Assembly (NCBI GenBank): GCA_030431715.1
Contig: JAUIIO010000008.1
Coordinates: 62,001-126,000, forward strand
Source of the DNA: a bacterium
Lineage (GTDB): Bacteria; Bdellovibrionota_C; UBA2361; RFPC01
Reading direction: 5' to 3'
DNA: 64,000 bases
Part shown: positions 47,383-56,611 of the stretch, in pieces
Position numbering within the stretch: position 1 is the stretch's first letter
Layout: each line of letters starts with the position of its first letter
Notes under the pieces: generated by a model
The model's database searches: none
What the model was told of the DNA's origin: nothing
Seen by the model: the letters and a program-made list of their open reading frames with translations, nothing else
Program-made: the position numbers and the translations under genes

Positions 47383-49344
47383 ATGAAGTTTACAAAAGTT
47401 TTTCTCCTCCTACTGAGTATTGTCCTTTTCAGTATCCCACAAAGTATTCTAGCCCAAACTATCTGTGTTTCCACCGGCACTCAAGCGGTCTATCTGACAA
47501 CTCCAAGAGACGACAGTACTGTTACGGGCATGGTCAATGTCTATGCACAAACAAGCCCCGGGGTTACGCCATCGTATTGTCAATACAACGAGATCTTTAA
47601 AGTAACGGTTAAGGGTGGGCCCTTTCAGGAAACGCTCACCTATAACGGCAACTATCAGTCATTTGATTCAGGGCAGCTTACTCCGGGTGAATATCGGATT
47701 ACCGTAACGTACATCGTGAATAACCGCGCTGTGTATGACTCTGCGAATGTTACCATTTACCGCGATGAAGAAGGGCCGGAGATCTTTCTACCGGGAACAG
47801 TAGACAACGCTGAGTGGGATGGCATCGAAACAGTACAAATTGATGCATACGATCCATCTGGCATTCAAGATGTTCAAATCCTCCTCGGCAGCACTGAAGT
47901 TGGCTATGTCGACAATGAAGGGGCTAAGTATATCGACGCTCCTCTCTCTATAAACACTACAGCTGTTCCAGACGGCGACTACGAGCTCATTGCTCGAGCC
48001 ACTGATACAGCAGGTAACATCAGCGAATATACCCTGAACGTAAGTGTGAACAACGTTGACGACGCCCCGGTGGTCAATATTCTCTCTCCCGCAGCAGGAT
48101 CTGAGGTTTCAGGAACCATACGTATTCGTACAAACTCTACTGACGATAACGGCATCAAGTCGCTCTCGTGCTATATTGGAGGCGTACTTGTATCAAGCAC
48201 TACACGAACACCATATGACTGTGTAATCGATACTCGTAGCTACGAAGATGGGCCGTATCAGGTCGCGGTTGTTGCAAAAGATACAGCGAACAAAGGTGAT
48301 ACAAAGTTTCACTTTCTACACTTTAAGAATAACGCAAACGATGCTCCAACTATTACACTTCTTTCCCCTACTCAAGGTCAGACCTTAAGCGGTACGTCAA
48401 ACGTACTTGTAGATGCTCAGGATGACCTTGCGGTCAAAAAAGTGGACTACTTCCTTGGGGAACTTTTCATCGGTTCTGCAACAACAAGTCCATTTACCTT
48501 TAGCTTCAATTCAGCCAACGTTGCTGACGGTGTTTATCAACTAAAAGCAATCGCTCACGATTTTGGAGATCTTACCGATACCGACTATGCCATCATATCT
48601 ATAAGAAATGGTGACGATGAGAAACCAGGCGTTTTTATTACCAAACCGGCGGAACTAAGCATCCTTTCAGGTACGGTAACCGTTGAGTCACTTGCCGTGG
48701 ATAATGTCTCAGTAAAAGAGGTTCGTTACTTTTTAGACGATAACCTCCTCGCGGTAAAAACAATTGCTCCCTACGCCTTTAAGCTTGAAACCGGTCTCTA
48801 TCCAGATGGAGATCATGCACTCACTGCTACTGCAGTAGATTATGCCAACAATAAGACGAGTCATACAATTCAAGTCACTATTGATAGTTTTAGCCCACCA
48901 ACTGATGGAAATCCAGATGATGGAACAGACGACGGAACAGATAACGGCACTGACGACGGGACCGACAACGGCACAGGCGATGATGGTAGCAATACCAACG
49001 ACGACGATGATGAGACACTTGATGACACCGTTGCTTCCCTTGCAGAGAACCTTAACAATCTCATTAGCACAGTAGATACGCTCTCTGAAAACCAGAGTCA
49101 GATCCAGGAACAGATCGCTGCCATGCAGACCATGCTGAATCAACTGCTTGAGATCTTTGCCTCTGCCGCGACAGGTGAGTCTGCCGCAATGAAAGCTAAC
49201 CCACGCAAGGCAAAAAGGCTCACTCGGAAGGCCAACAAGAAGGTCCAGAAGATGATCAAGGCCAAGAGAAAAAGAGCATTCAAGAAGAGAAAACGAAGCG
49301 CTCGAAGAGCCATAAGAAGGCTTAAGAAGTTTCTTGCTTCGTAA
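47383..49344 (+). CDS. Secreted multi-Ig-domain protein with DGTDDG linker, coiled coil and basic tail
   Basis: A 653-residue exported protein (signal peptide about 1-25). It has about five Ig-like/cadherin-like beta units in a row, marked by repeats such as PVVNILSPAAGSEVSGTIRI, PTITLLSPTQGQTLSGT and ADGVYQLKAIAHD-type ends. Then comes an Asp/Gly/Thr linker (DDGTDDGTDNGTDDGTDNG region, about 505-540), a coiled coil (about 550-600) and a strongly basic tail ending KKRKRSARRAIRRLKKFLAS. Large repetitive adhesins have similar architecture, but there is no cell-wall anchor motif. The basic tail is unusual and could bind surface polyanions. Confidence 0.75.
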   Translation: MKFTKVFLLLLSIVLFSIPQSILAQTICVSTGTQAVYLTTPRDDSTVTGMVNVYAQTSPGVTPSYCQYNEIFKVTVKGGPFQETLTYNGNYQSFDSGQLTPGEYRITVTYIVNNRAVYDSANVTIYRDEEGPEIFLPGTVDNAEWDGIETVQIDAYDPSGIQDVQILLGSTEVGYVDNEGAKYIDAPLSINTTAVPDGDYELIARATDTAGNISEYTLNVSVNNVDDAPVVNILSPAAGSEVSGTIRIRTNSTDDNGIKSLSCYIGGVLVSSTTRTPYDCVIDTRSYEDGPYQVAVVAKDTANKGDTKFHFLHFKNNANDAPTITLLSPTQGQTLSGTSNVLVDAQDDLAVKKVDYFLGELFIGSATTSPFTFSFNSANVADGVYQLKAIAHDFGDLTDTDYAIISIRNGDDEKPGVFITKPAELSILSGTVTVESLAVDNVSVKEVRYFLDDNLLAVKTIAPYAFKLETGLYPDGDHALTATAVDYANNKTSHTIQVTIDSFSPPTDGNPDDGTDDGTDNGTDDGTDNGTGDDGSNTNDDDDETLDDTVASLAENLNNLISTVDTLSENQSQIQEQIAAMQTMLNQLLEIFASAATGESAAMKANPRKAKRLTRKANKKVQKMIKAKRKRAFKKRKRSARRAIRRLKKFLAS

Positions 49345-49354
49345 CAGTACGCCA

Positions 49355-49468
49355 TCATTGCGAGGAGTTGAGCTCAGCGAGCCGAATGACGAAGCAATCC
49401 CCCTGTTGAATGGCCCCTCGGGGAGATTGCTTCGTCGTTCGGTCTATGACCTCAGCTCCTCGCAATGA
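49355..49468. repeat. Palindromic CATTGCGAGGAG repeat element
   Basis: The arms TCATTGCGAGGAGTTGAG (from 49355) and the complement of CTCAGCTCCTCGCAATGA (to 49468) pair nearly perfectly, and an inner arm (GAAGCAATCCCC...GGGGAGATTGCTTC) pairs as well. This kind of repeat is found widely in bacterial genomes as dispersed palindromes. It lies between the Ig-repeat gene and the GT39 gene. A single arm occurs at 29900. Confidence 0.75.
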
Positions 49469-49555
49469 CATTTTACACCTTTGTGTAAAATGTCACCTTT
49501 CCTCACCCCGTACACCTTGACGTGAAGTTCAATCTCGCTGACACTTCACAGTGCT

Positions 49556-51088
49556 ATGCAGAGTACCTCTAACACCACTCACCGGACTGAGACGCTTATC
49601 CTATTCATTCTGATGCTTACTGCTTGCATCCTCTTCTCTCTTGAGAGGTTTGTCGCTGCAGATGAGGGGTTTTACCTGCTCGCCTCGAAGCTGGTCATGG
49701 AAGGAAAAGGGCTCTACACCGACTTCTTTTATCCTCAGATGCCGGGACTTCCATATGTTTATGGGCCAATTCTTAAAGTAACCGGGTATAGCTGGATAGC
49801 CGCCCGAGTGATTGCAGCATTTTTTACTGCCCTTATTCTCGTTTTCTTTTTTCTTAAAATCTTAAATCTATCCGGAAAACGTATCCTTGCTTACTCAGGC
49901 CTTATGCTCTTACTGACCAGTGGGCTATTTATCGGCTGGAGCCCACTTGCTAAAACCTACTCGGCTTCAACTCTCTTTACTCTCTTAGCGCTACTCCTCT
50001 TCGACAGTGAAGCCAGAGAGAAGAACCCGATGTATATGCTTTTGTGTGGCATAGCCGTAGGCGTTGCCGTTAATGTTCGTCTCTTTTATGTAGTTCTTAT
50101 CCCAATATTCTTAGCAACTATTTTACTTGAAGAGCGGTCAAAGGGCGTAAGAATGAAAACCGCTGTTGCTTTTTTGGCAGGAGGCTTTCTTACATTCATA
50201 CCTCACCTCTACTATATGTATATCGATTTTGACAGCTACTGGTTTAACAACGTTGGCTATCACCTTGAGCGGTCCCACCGTTCACCAATCGTCGATGCAC
50301 GGTCACGAGCAAAGCTTACAAGAATACTTTTTGGAATTCAGACAGACCCACGAGCAGACGGTTACCAATTTCCTTTCCTGATATACACCACCCTGATTTA
50401 TGTTATTTTCCAGCTAATACGACGACATAAGGTACATATCTCGGCTTGGATTGCTATCGCGCTCTTTGTAATCCACATCCTACCCGATCCAATTCACTAT
50501 CAGTATTTTACGGCGGTAGTTCCATTCGCTCTGATGGCGTTTCTCCTTTTTCTCAATGAACTTTTTAAAACTCAGCGCACATCTACACGAGCGCTTGCAC
50601 TGGTATTACTCGCCTTAATCGTTGGCCATCATCTCTATCTAGCCCCATATATTTACAATCGCTTTACCGTCACTGGAAGAGGTGTTAAGGGAATTTCTAA
50701 AAGAAATAGAGACCAAGCAACGCTTGATGCTACCTCGCAAATATCTAAAAAGATCGATCAGTTCGCCGGGAAAGACGACTACGTTCTCTCCTTGTGGCCC
50801 GGCTATCTGCTTGAAAGCAAAGCACAGATCGTGCCTGGGATAGAGAATCAGTTCTGGCTACGAGTCTCGCATAAAATCACTAAGGATGAGCGAAGAAAAT
50901 ACCATCTTCTAAGCTCAAAGGAGATCGCAGGGAGTCTTTCAGACCCAAAAGTAAAAGTACTTCTAACAACCCCGCAGCGGATGAAGAGATATTTTTCAAA
51001 AGTAGACCTCAGCGCTCTCGGCTATAAATTTGAAGAGGATATTTATGGAATGCAAATCTATAGTCGTACTCTCAGACACGCACGATAA
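49556..51088 (+). CDS. GT39-like membrane glycosyltransferase
   Basis: A 510-residue polytopic protein with about 12 hydrophobic segments, resembling the dolichyl-phosphate-mannose-protein mannosyltransferase/ArnT family (GT39, GT83). The first periplasmic loop carries the acidic ADEGFYLLASKLV pair (about residues 36-37) followed by YPQMPGLPYVYGP, the expected catalytic region. A soluble tail of about 100 residues follows the last helix. Such enzymes take a sugar from a polyprenyl-phosphate donor, possibly made by the GT2 enzyme at 2.6 kb. It overlaps the next gene by 44 bases. Confidence 0.8.
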   Translation: MQSTSNTTHRTETLILFILMLTACILFSLERFVAADEGFYLLASKLVMEGKGLYTDFFYPQMPGLPYVYGPILKVTGYSWIAARVIAAFFTALILVFFFLKILNLSGKRILAYSGLMLLLTSGLFIGWSPLAKTYSASTLFTLLALLLFDSEAREKNPMYMLLCGIAVGVAVNVRLFYVVLIPIFLATILLEERSKGVRMKTAVAFLAGGFLTFIPHLYYMYIDFDSYWFNNVGYHLERSHRSPIVDARSRAKLTRILFGIQTDPRADGYQFPFLIYTTLIYVIFQLIRRHKVHISAWIAIALFVIHILPDPIHYQYFTAVVPFALMAFLLFLNELFKTQRTSTRALALVLLALIVGHHLYLAPYIYNRFTVTGRGVKGISKRNRDQATLDATSQISKKIDQFAGKDDYVLSLWPGYLLESKAQIVPGIENQFWLRVSHKITKDERRKYHLLSSKEIAGSLSDPKVKVLLTTPQRMKRYFSKVDLSALGYKFEEDIYGMQIYSRTLRHAR

Positions 51089-51542
51089 CACAGAGATTGT
51101 TCAAAAAGCCCTGCTTCAGATTCAAACTCTGGATTTTGTTAAAGTACTTCACTGCGGAGACGTTACAACACCTGAGACCTTAAGACTTTTTGAAGGTCTG
51201 CCACTAGAGATTGTATTCGGTAATTGTGACTACGATACGGCATCACTTCAGGACACAGCGAAAGAACTCGGCCTTGCCCCCTTTGACTATACAAAAGAGC
51301 TCAATATCGCCGGCAAAAGGATCGCTTTTATGCACGGTGACAACCAATCAACGCTCTCGCATATCATCTATTCTGGAAGCTTTGATTACGTCTTTCACGG
51401 TCATATTCATCAAAAAAAAGACATCCTAGTTGAGAACACACGAGTCATATGCCCCGGCGCTCTCCAGAGAGCTGTACCATACTCATTTGCCTATTTTAAT
51501 CTGGAAACAGATACGCTCGAATATCACGAGGTTGAGCCATAG
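51045..51542 (+). CDS. YfcE/MJ0936-type metallophosphoesterase
   Basis: A 165-residue calcineurin-like phosphodiesterase. Metal-binding motifs: DTHDN, CGDVTT, GNCDYDT, HGDNQS and HGHIHQKK. The ATG at 51045 has GAAGAGGA close upstream; an in-frame TTG at 51030 is less likely. Family members hydrolyse phosphodiesters of unclear physiological substrate. It overlaps the upstream glycosyltransferase by 44 bases, so the two are co-transcribed. Confidence 0.88.
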   Translation: MECKSIVVLSDTHDNTEIVQKALLQIQTLDFVKVLHCGDVTTPETLRLFEGLPLEIVFGNCDYDTASLQDTAKELGLAPFDYTKELNIAGKRIAFMHGDNQSTLSHIIYSGSFDYVFHGHIHQKKDILVENTRVICPGALQRAVPYSFAYFNLETDTLEYHEVEP

Positions 51543-51579
51543 ATTTGAGTAGCGACAAGTTCTCAAATACAATTTTTTC

Positions 51580-52596
51580 GTGCTTGAAACCAATACTACA
51601 CCAAATAGCCAAGATCATTTTAGTAAGTTCCAGTGTGTTCCAGATGCTATCTGTCAACACAAGTGGCAGCGTGAGTTACTAAATCGTATCTATGTGTGTG
51701 ACATAGAGACATCCTCAAGCGTTATATTTCTACACCATTCCGGATCAGTAGTAGATATTCCTTGCCTAGCAAGCATCGGAGTACCCTTGCATCTCGTTGC
51801 TCCTGGTAATGAACGATTCCTCTATAGTTTCATCTCTCAGGCTCAAGATGATGAAAAACTCACCCTTTCCTCTCTTGATGAGGAGACGTTTGAGCAGATC
51901 CTTGCTGAGTGCCGTCAGTTTGCCACAGAATCAAGACCTGACGGGTACACCTATTCACTTACCCCTGAGGAAGAATCACAAATTTTAAAGCTCTACCTCT
52001 GGTTATCGCAGTGCCCTGCTCTTTGCCACAGCATCATAGAAAATGACAATATCTATTGGCTAACGCCACAACCAGGCAAAATGCTTGAGCACATATATCC
52101 ATTTAGCGAAAATTGGAACGGCTACTTTACAGCCGGGAAAATTAAAACTGTGGCGCTTGGCGACTGGGAAGGCCCCAAGATGCAGGCGGCAGTACTGGAG
52201 GAACTGTGGCACGCGGTTGACCACGTGCACAAACTCTCAGACACCTATTTTCGTATCACCGAAGGTGACATCCTCGAACTCAGAGGTCTCTGTGAAAAAC
52301 TTTCTAAAGAAGCACTTAAGGAAGGCGAACTTAGAGAGCTGCACTATATGAGCATTCCTGCACGCTTTCAGGATCAGAAAACCTATAAGGATCTTCCCCT
52401 AGACCAAATTCAAACAGAATTCCTAGCAAAATCAGCGATGGTTCTTTCAATAAGGGCTCGCGAGCTTGGCTCATACGCTGATGGCCTTACCGAAGTTAAA
52501 AAAAGCCGTCTTTTCGCGCAGAGTACGTTCATGATGCGTCTCTGTGACTATATGATTGATTTTAGAGCGAGCTATAGCCGTTCATTTTCTCTTTAG
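51580..52596 (+). CDS. Hypothetical protein with EELWHAVDH motif
   Basis: Unknown function, 338 residues, GTG start without a clear ribosome site, no signal peptide. The notable motif is LEELWHAVDHVHK (Glu207, Glu208, His211, Asp214, His215), close to the HELGHAVD motif of anthrax-lethal-factor-like zincins but with Glu where the first His would be. The preceding GDWEGPKMQAAV helix and the helical C-terminal region fit a degenerate or altered zinc site. Otherwise Glu- and Leu-rich helices. Could be an inactive or differently coordinated metalloprotease-like fold. Confidence 0.55.
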   Translation: MLETNTTPNSQDHFSKFQCVPDAICQHKWQRELLNRIYVCDIETSSSVIFLHHSGSVVDIPCLASIGVPLHLVAPGNERFLYSFISQAQDDEKLTLSSLDEETFEQILAECRQFATESRPDGYTYSLTPEEESQILKLYLWLSQCPALCHSIIENDNIYWLTPQPGKMLEHIYPFSENWNGYFTAGKIKTVALGDWEGPKMQAAVLEELWHAVDHVHKLSDTYFRITEGDILELRGLCEKLSKEALKEGELRELHYMSIPARFQDQKTYKDLPLDQIQTEFLAKSAMVLSIRARELGSYADGLTEVKKSRLFAQSTFMMRLCDYMIDFRASYSRSFSL

Positions 52597-52707
52597 ACCA
52601 GATCTACCTCTCCTCAAATATAAGCCTCCTCTAATCAAAACTACATTTGACTGAGCTCGCGGTTATAGTACATTCAGGCTTAAGAAGTTACCCGTGGAGA
52701 GTGGGAG

Positions 52708-53898
52708 TTGATAGCTGTAGTACGCGGATCCGGTTCATTTTACAACCTTAAGGAGCAACCTGACGCCATTACCGTGCTTGAAAGAACACAGCTCGCATCT
52801 TCTAGCTTGCCCGCTTTTCCAATCTTATCAGAATCAATACAGAACCAATCTGAGGAGCATCATCGCGGAAACTCAGAAGATGAATCGCCTTACGCCCCTT
52901 CAGTACCTGAAGGGTATAACTTTCTGAGCGACGAAAACGTGGAGGAGGACGAATACCGTGAGGTCGCTGTTCTTGAAGCAGCGATGGGTATCTCACCTAC
53001 TCGCTGGCATGACTTCTGCAACCACCTCTCAAGCCTTGTTCTGGATAAACTTGAAGAGCTTGATATGACTGTTGGAGAGCTTGCTTTTAAGATTGATGTA
53101 CCGGAAGAATTTCTTCACGATTATCTCGATTTAAATTCACGATCTGTTCTTGGAAGCTGCTTTCTAAGAATTGCTGAAGAATTAGAGATTCATCACTATA
53201 CCATTTTTCCACGAATTAGCGCCCAAAAATTCGACTACGCTTTCGAATATCTTCAATTCCTTATGATGTCTGTTGAGGAATACACAATTGCACACCTTTT
53301 GCAGCACGCCCCCGGAAAAGAGTACGAAGCGTATTTCTGCGAACGCTTTCAAAAGGCATTGGATCTCTTCTGCGCTCAAAGGGGATTAACTCAGGATGAG
53401 GGTATCGACTTTTTGATTGATGAGCACCAAGAGGACCTAATAGAATTTTCCCTAGCTGATTTCTTTAAGGCTCTTGAAAAGAATCAGATCACTGGATTTT
53501 TAAATACACTGCACGATCCTTGGCTCGATTTTGAGGAGCTTTGCGATATCATAGGGACTTCGATGGATACATTCATCCCCATTAAGCCGATATCTCAGGC
53601 AGAGCTTTTTGAATTGGATATGAGATATAACTTGCAGGCAGCTATTCGTGGAGCTTCTTCTCTTGAGTCTGAGGAGATTGACCTTGATGAGGACGACGAT
53701 CTTAATTACACCCCCCAGCTTTCACTAGATGATCATGAAGCCATTGCAAGCATCAACGGTGAATACAATCCGGAACAGTCCTTCTATGAGGAAGACGAGG
53801 ATCAGATGGAAATGCGAGAGGTACTGCAAGAGCAGCTAGCTCCGTACATCTGTAACCTTATCACCGGTAAGCTCCCGTGGATATCTGATCAATCGTGA
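52708..53898 (+). CDS. Hypothetical acidic protein
   Basis: I do not recognise this 396-residue protein. A TTG start is chosen because GTGGAGAG precedes it by about nine bases; it is not certain. Helical central part with a helix-turn-helix-like run (ELAFKIDVPEEFLHDYLDL, about residues 125-143), suggesting an Xre-type DNA-binding fold, followed by other helices. The C-terminus has a Glu/Asp-rich linker (EIDLDEDDDLNYTP). No signal peptide. It is convergent with ctaF, seven bases apart. Confidence 0.55.
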   Translation: MIAVVRGSGSFYNLKEQPDAITVLERTQLASSSLPAFPILSESIQNQSEEHHRGNSEDESPYAPSVPEGYNFLSDENVEEDEYREVAVLEAAMGISPTRWHDFCNHLSSLVLDKLEELDMTVGELAFKIDVPEEFLHDYLDLNSRSVLGSCFLRIAEELEIHHYTIFPRISAQKFDYAFEYLQFLMMSVEEYTIAHLLQHAPGKEYEAYFCERFQKALDLFCAQRGLTQDEGIDFLIDEHQEDLIEFSLADFFKALEKNQITGFLNTLHDPWLDFEELCDIIGTSMDTFIPIKPISQAELFELDMRYNLQAAIRGASSLESEEIDLDEDDDLNYTPQLSLDDHEAIASINGEYNPEQSFYEEDEDQMEMREVLQEQLAPYICNLITGKLPWISDQS

Positions 53899-53904
53899 GA
53901 AGAC

Positions 53905-54261
53905 TTACTCTTTTGCTTTGAGCGTATCGACAACCTCTACCGGCTTAACTTCCATGCGTGTCGGATTATCAAGGAATATCCCGCCCATAAGGAGAAACAA
54001 AAGCACTATTGGAAAGCCGGCATAGAGCCATGTAATAGGATCTTCAAACTTAAGGTGCATAAAGAAAAGCGCTACAAGACTCGCCTTAACAGAAGCGATG
54101 AGCATAGCAACAACGATATTCCAGCTGCCAACATCTACTGTTTCAGCGACAACAACAGTAATAACGGTAAGAACCATTAAGCTGATACATACCGCGAGGT
54201 AAACTTTAAAAGGGACAATGTGTCCGAGCTCGCCGTGTTCTGAATTGTCGTGTCCACTCAT
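53905..54261 (-). CDS. ctaF: Cytochrome c oxidase subunit IV
   Basis: A 118-residue protein with three membrane helices of the caa3-type subunit IV: VYLAVCISLMVLTVITVVVA, VVAMLIASVKASLVALFFMHL and WLYAGFPIVLLFLLMGGIF. The central KASLVALFFMHLKFE motif is typical. It is the last gene of the sco-ctaCDEF operon, two bases after ctaE. Confidence 0.88.
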   Translation of the reverse strand: MSGHDNSEHGELGHIVPFKVYLAVCISLMVLTVITVVVAETVDVGSWNIVVAMLIASVKASLVALFFMHLKFEDPITWLYAGFPIVLLFLLMGGIFLDNPTRMEVKPVEVVDTLKAKE

Positions 54262-54263
54262 AG

Positions 54264-54938
54264 TTAATCCACCAGATAAAGTAACGGGAAGAGATAGATC
54301 CAGATAAGGTCAACAAGGTGCCAGTAAAGGGCACCCATCTCTACCGGTGTGTAATAGTCAGTTGAGTAACGGTTCTTTTTCGCTTTTAAGAGCGCCCACG
54401 TCAAAATCCCCATTCCGATAATAACGTGAAGGGCGTGAAGCATGGTCATGCAGTAGTAAAGCCCGAAGTACATCTTAAATTCGTTCTTAAACTCTACACT
54501 ATCCCAACAAAACTGGGCGTGATCATTACACTCAATAAACGGGAAGAGCCCGATATGAGCCTTATGGCTATATTCTAGATACTTAACGATAAGAAAGATA
54601 AAACCACAGGCAACAGTGACGCAGAGCCAGCGAAATGTCTTCTTGTTATCTCCGTGCTGCGCCGCATCTACTCCAAGAACGGCAGTAAAACTACTAAAGA
54701 TAAGAACCGCCGTGTTAATCGCTCCCATCTTCCAGTCAAGATACTGGCTCGCATGGTGAAACTCCTCCATGTAAAGGTAGCGAAAGATTGCAAATGCGGT
54801 AAAAAGAACACCGAAAAGCAGGATCTCAGTGGCGAGAAAGAGCCACATGCCGAGCTTTGAGCCGTGATAAGCCGTTACAGGGTCCCAGTGGTGGGCGTGC
54901 GGAGGTCCGCTTACAGTAGCTTCATTACTTGAACTCAT
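54264..54938 (-). CDS. ctaE: Cytochrome c oxidase subunit III
   Basis: A 224-residue polytopic subunit III with the seven-helix fold. Recognisable blocks are SKLGMWLFLATEILLFGVLF, ILIFSSFTAVLGVDAAQ and TMLHALHVIIGMGILTWALL, ending with YWHLVDLIWIYLFPLLYLVD. It overlaps the upstream ctaD by one base (TGATG), which couples their translation. Confidence 0.93.
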   Translation of the reverse strand: MSSSNEATVSGPPHAHHWDPVTAYHGSKLGMWLFLATEILLFGVLFTAFAIFRYLYMEEFHHASQYLDWKMGAINTAVLIFSSFTAVLGVDAAQHGDNKKTFRWLCVTVACGFIFLIVKYLEYSHKAHIGLFPFIECNDHAQFCWDSVEFKNEFKMYFGLYYCMTMLHALHVIIGMGILTWALLKAKKNRYSTDYYTPVEMGALYWHLVDLIWIYLFPLLYLVD

Positions 54939-56605
54939 CAGTGGTGACCTCCTCCTTCTACTGGTGTTCCATAAGCATACGGATAATCATCAACTTCCGG
55001 ATCCTCATCAAAGTTGTGGTGTGACGGTGGTGAAGCCGTTTTCCACTCAAGAGAAAGAGAGTTGTAAGGATTACGTGGCGCCTTCACACGGCCAAACACA
55101 GCAGCGTAAAGTAAGTTAAGCAGCGCAAACGTGTACCCAAATCCGTTAATAAACGAACCGATAGTTGATAGACGGTGCATTGGTTGAAACTCTGGGAGAT
55201 AGTCAAAGTACCTGCGCGGCATACCTTCCATTCCAAGCACAAACTGCGGCAAGAAGGTGAGGTTAAACCCAACAAAAACGAGAAACCATGCAAGCTTAGC
55301 TACCGGCTCGTTGTACATTTTTCCGGAGATCTTCGGGAACCAGAAGTGAAGAGCCGCAATTAATCCAATTACCGCACCACCCTGAATCGTGTAGTGAAAG
55401 TGAGCTACAACAAAATACGTATCGTGGTAGTAGACGTCAACGGCAAGAGTTGCGAGGTAAACACCCGTTGTCCCGGCTACCATAAAGAGAAAGATAAAGG
55501 CCATAGCGTAGAGCATCGGCGTCTCAAAGCTGATTGAGCCCTTATACATGGTGCTTACCCAGTTAAAGACCTTAACAGCCGTGGGTATTGCGACACCAAA
55601 TGTAGCAACAGAGAAGTAGATCGCAGTCCAGTCAGAGATCCCTGAAGTGAACATGTGGTGAGCCCAGACGAGAAACCCTACTGCTGCAATGGCAACAGAT
55701 GCGTAAACAACCATCTTATATCCAAAGATCGGCTTTCGTGAGAACACGGGAATAATCTCACCAACAACCCCAAAGGCAGGAAGTACCATGATGTACACCA
55801 CCGGGTGAGAGTAAAACCAGAAGAAGTGCTCATAGAGTACCGGATCTCCACCCATCGACGGGTCAAATATCCCAACCCCCATGACTCGCTCCATGATAAG
55901 GAGCACTAGGGTCATACCAACAACAGGAGTCGCGAGAGTCTGAATAACACTCGTTGCATAAAGCGCCCAGACAAACACCGGTAAACGATTCCACGTCATT
56001 CCCGGACATCTAAGCTTATGAACCGTAACTATGAAGTTAAGCCCAGTAAGAATAGAGGAGAACCCAAGAACAAACGCAGCTCCAGTCATCCACACAACTG
56101 CCGAGCCAGACTTAACACTATACGGAGCATAGAAGGTCCACCCGGTATCTGCCGGATTAAATGCCTGCTCCGCCGAAAAGCCAGAGAGGATATAATCAAA
56201 GGGGTTAAAGATAGCGATAAGCGCCATAGCGGCACCAACTACATAGATATAGTAGCTAAGCAGGTTAAGCCGTGGGAATGCCACATCCTTGGCGCCGATC
56301 ATAAGTGGCAACAGAAAGTTCCCCATCGTTGCCGGAATCCCCGGAACGATAAAGAGAAAGATCATTATCGCACCGTGAAGCGTAAAGAGGACGTTATACT
56401 GATCAGGCGTTAAAAACTGAGCGCCTGAACTAAAGAGCTCAATACGGAAGGTTAACGCGGCAAGGCCACCTACGATAAAGAAAGCAGTTATCGTAAAAAG
56501 ATACATAAGCCCGATGCGCTTATGATCTACGGTACTTATCCACGACCAGAGAGTGGTCTCGCAGTTTAAGTAGTTCTTATCATCTCCATCAGCATGCGCG
56601 CTCAT
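54938..56605 (-). CDS. ctaD: Cytochrome c oxidase subunit I
   Basis: The catalytic heme-copper subunit, 555 residues. Twelve membrane helices with the low-spin heme ligand His in YNVLFTLHGAIMIFLF, the Cu_B/Tyr site in FWFYSHPVVYIMVLPAFG, HHMFTSG and the binuclear His in DTYFVVAHFHYT. The Glu- or Tyr-lined proton channels cannot be judged by eye. It is the aa3/caa3 type, reducing oxygen to water and pumping protons. Confidence 0.96.
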   Translation of the reverse strand: MSAHADGDDKNYLNCETTLWSWISTVDHKRIGLMYLFTITAFFIVGGLAALTFRIELFSSGAQFLTPDQYNVLFTLHGAIMIFLFIVPGIPATMGNFLLPLMIGAKDVAFPRLNLLSYYIYVVGAAMALIAIFNPFDYILSGFSAEQAFNPADTGWTFYAPYSVKSGSAVVWMTGAAFVLGFSSILTGLNFIVTVHKLRCPGMTWNRLPVFVWALYATSVIQTLATPVVGMTLVLLIMERVMGVGIFDPSMGGDPVLYEHFFWFYSHPVVYIMVLPAFGVVGEIIPVFSRKPIFGYKMVVYASVAIAAVGFLVWAHHMFTSGISDWTAIYFSVATFGVAIPTAVKVFNWVSTMYKGSISFETPMLYAMAFIFLFMVAGTTGVYLATLAVDVYYHDTYFVVAHFHYTIQGGAVIGLIAALHFWFPKISGKMYNEPVAKLAWFLVFVGFNLTFLPQFVLGMEGMPRRYFDYLPEFQPMHRLSTIGSFINGFGYTFALLNLLYAAVFGRVKAPRNPYNSLSLEWKTASPPSHHNFDEDPEVDDYPYAYGTPVEGGGHH

Positions 56606-56611
56606 GTAAAG

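Noticed and set aside
47352..47600. 82-codon frame overlapping the start of the Ig-repeat protein
   Set aside because: It is a shadow of the longer gene, which has a signal peptide and repeats.
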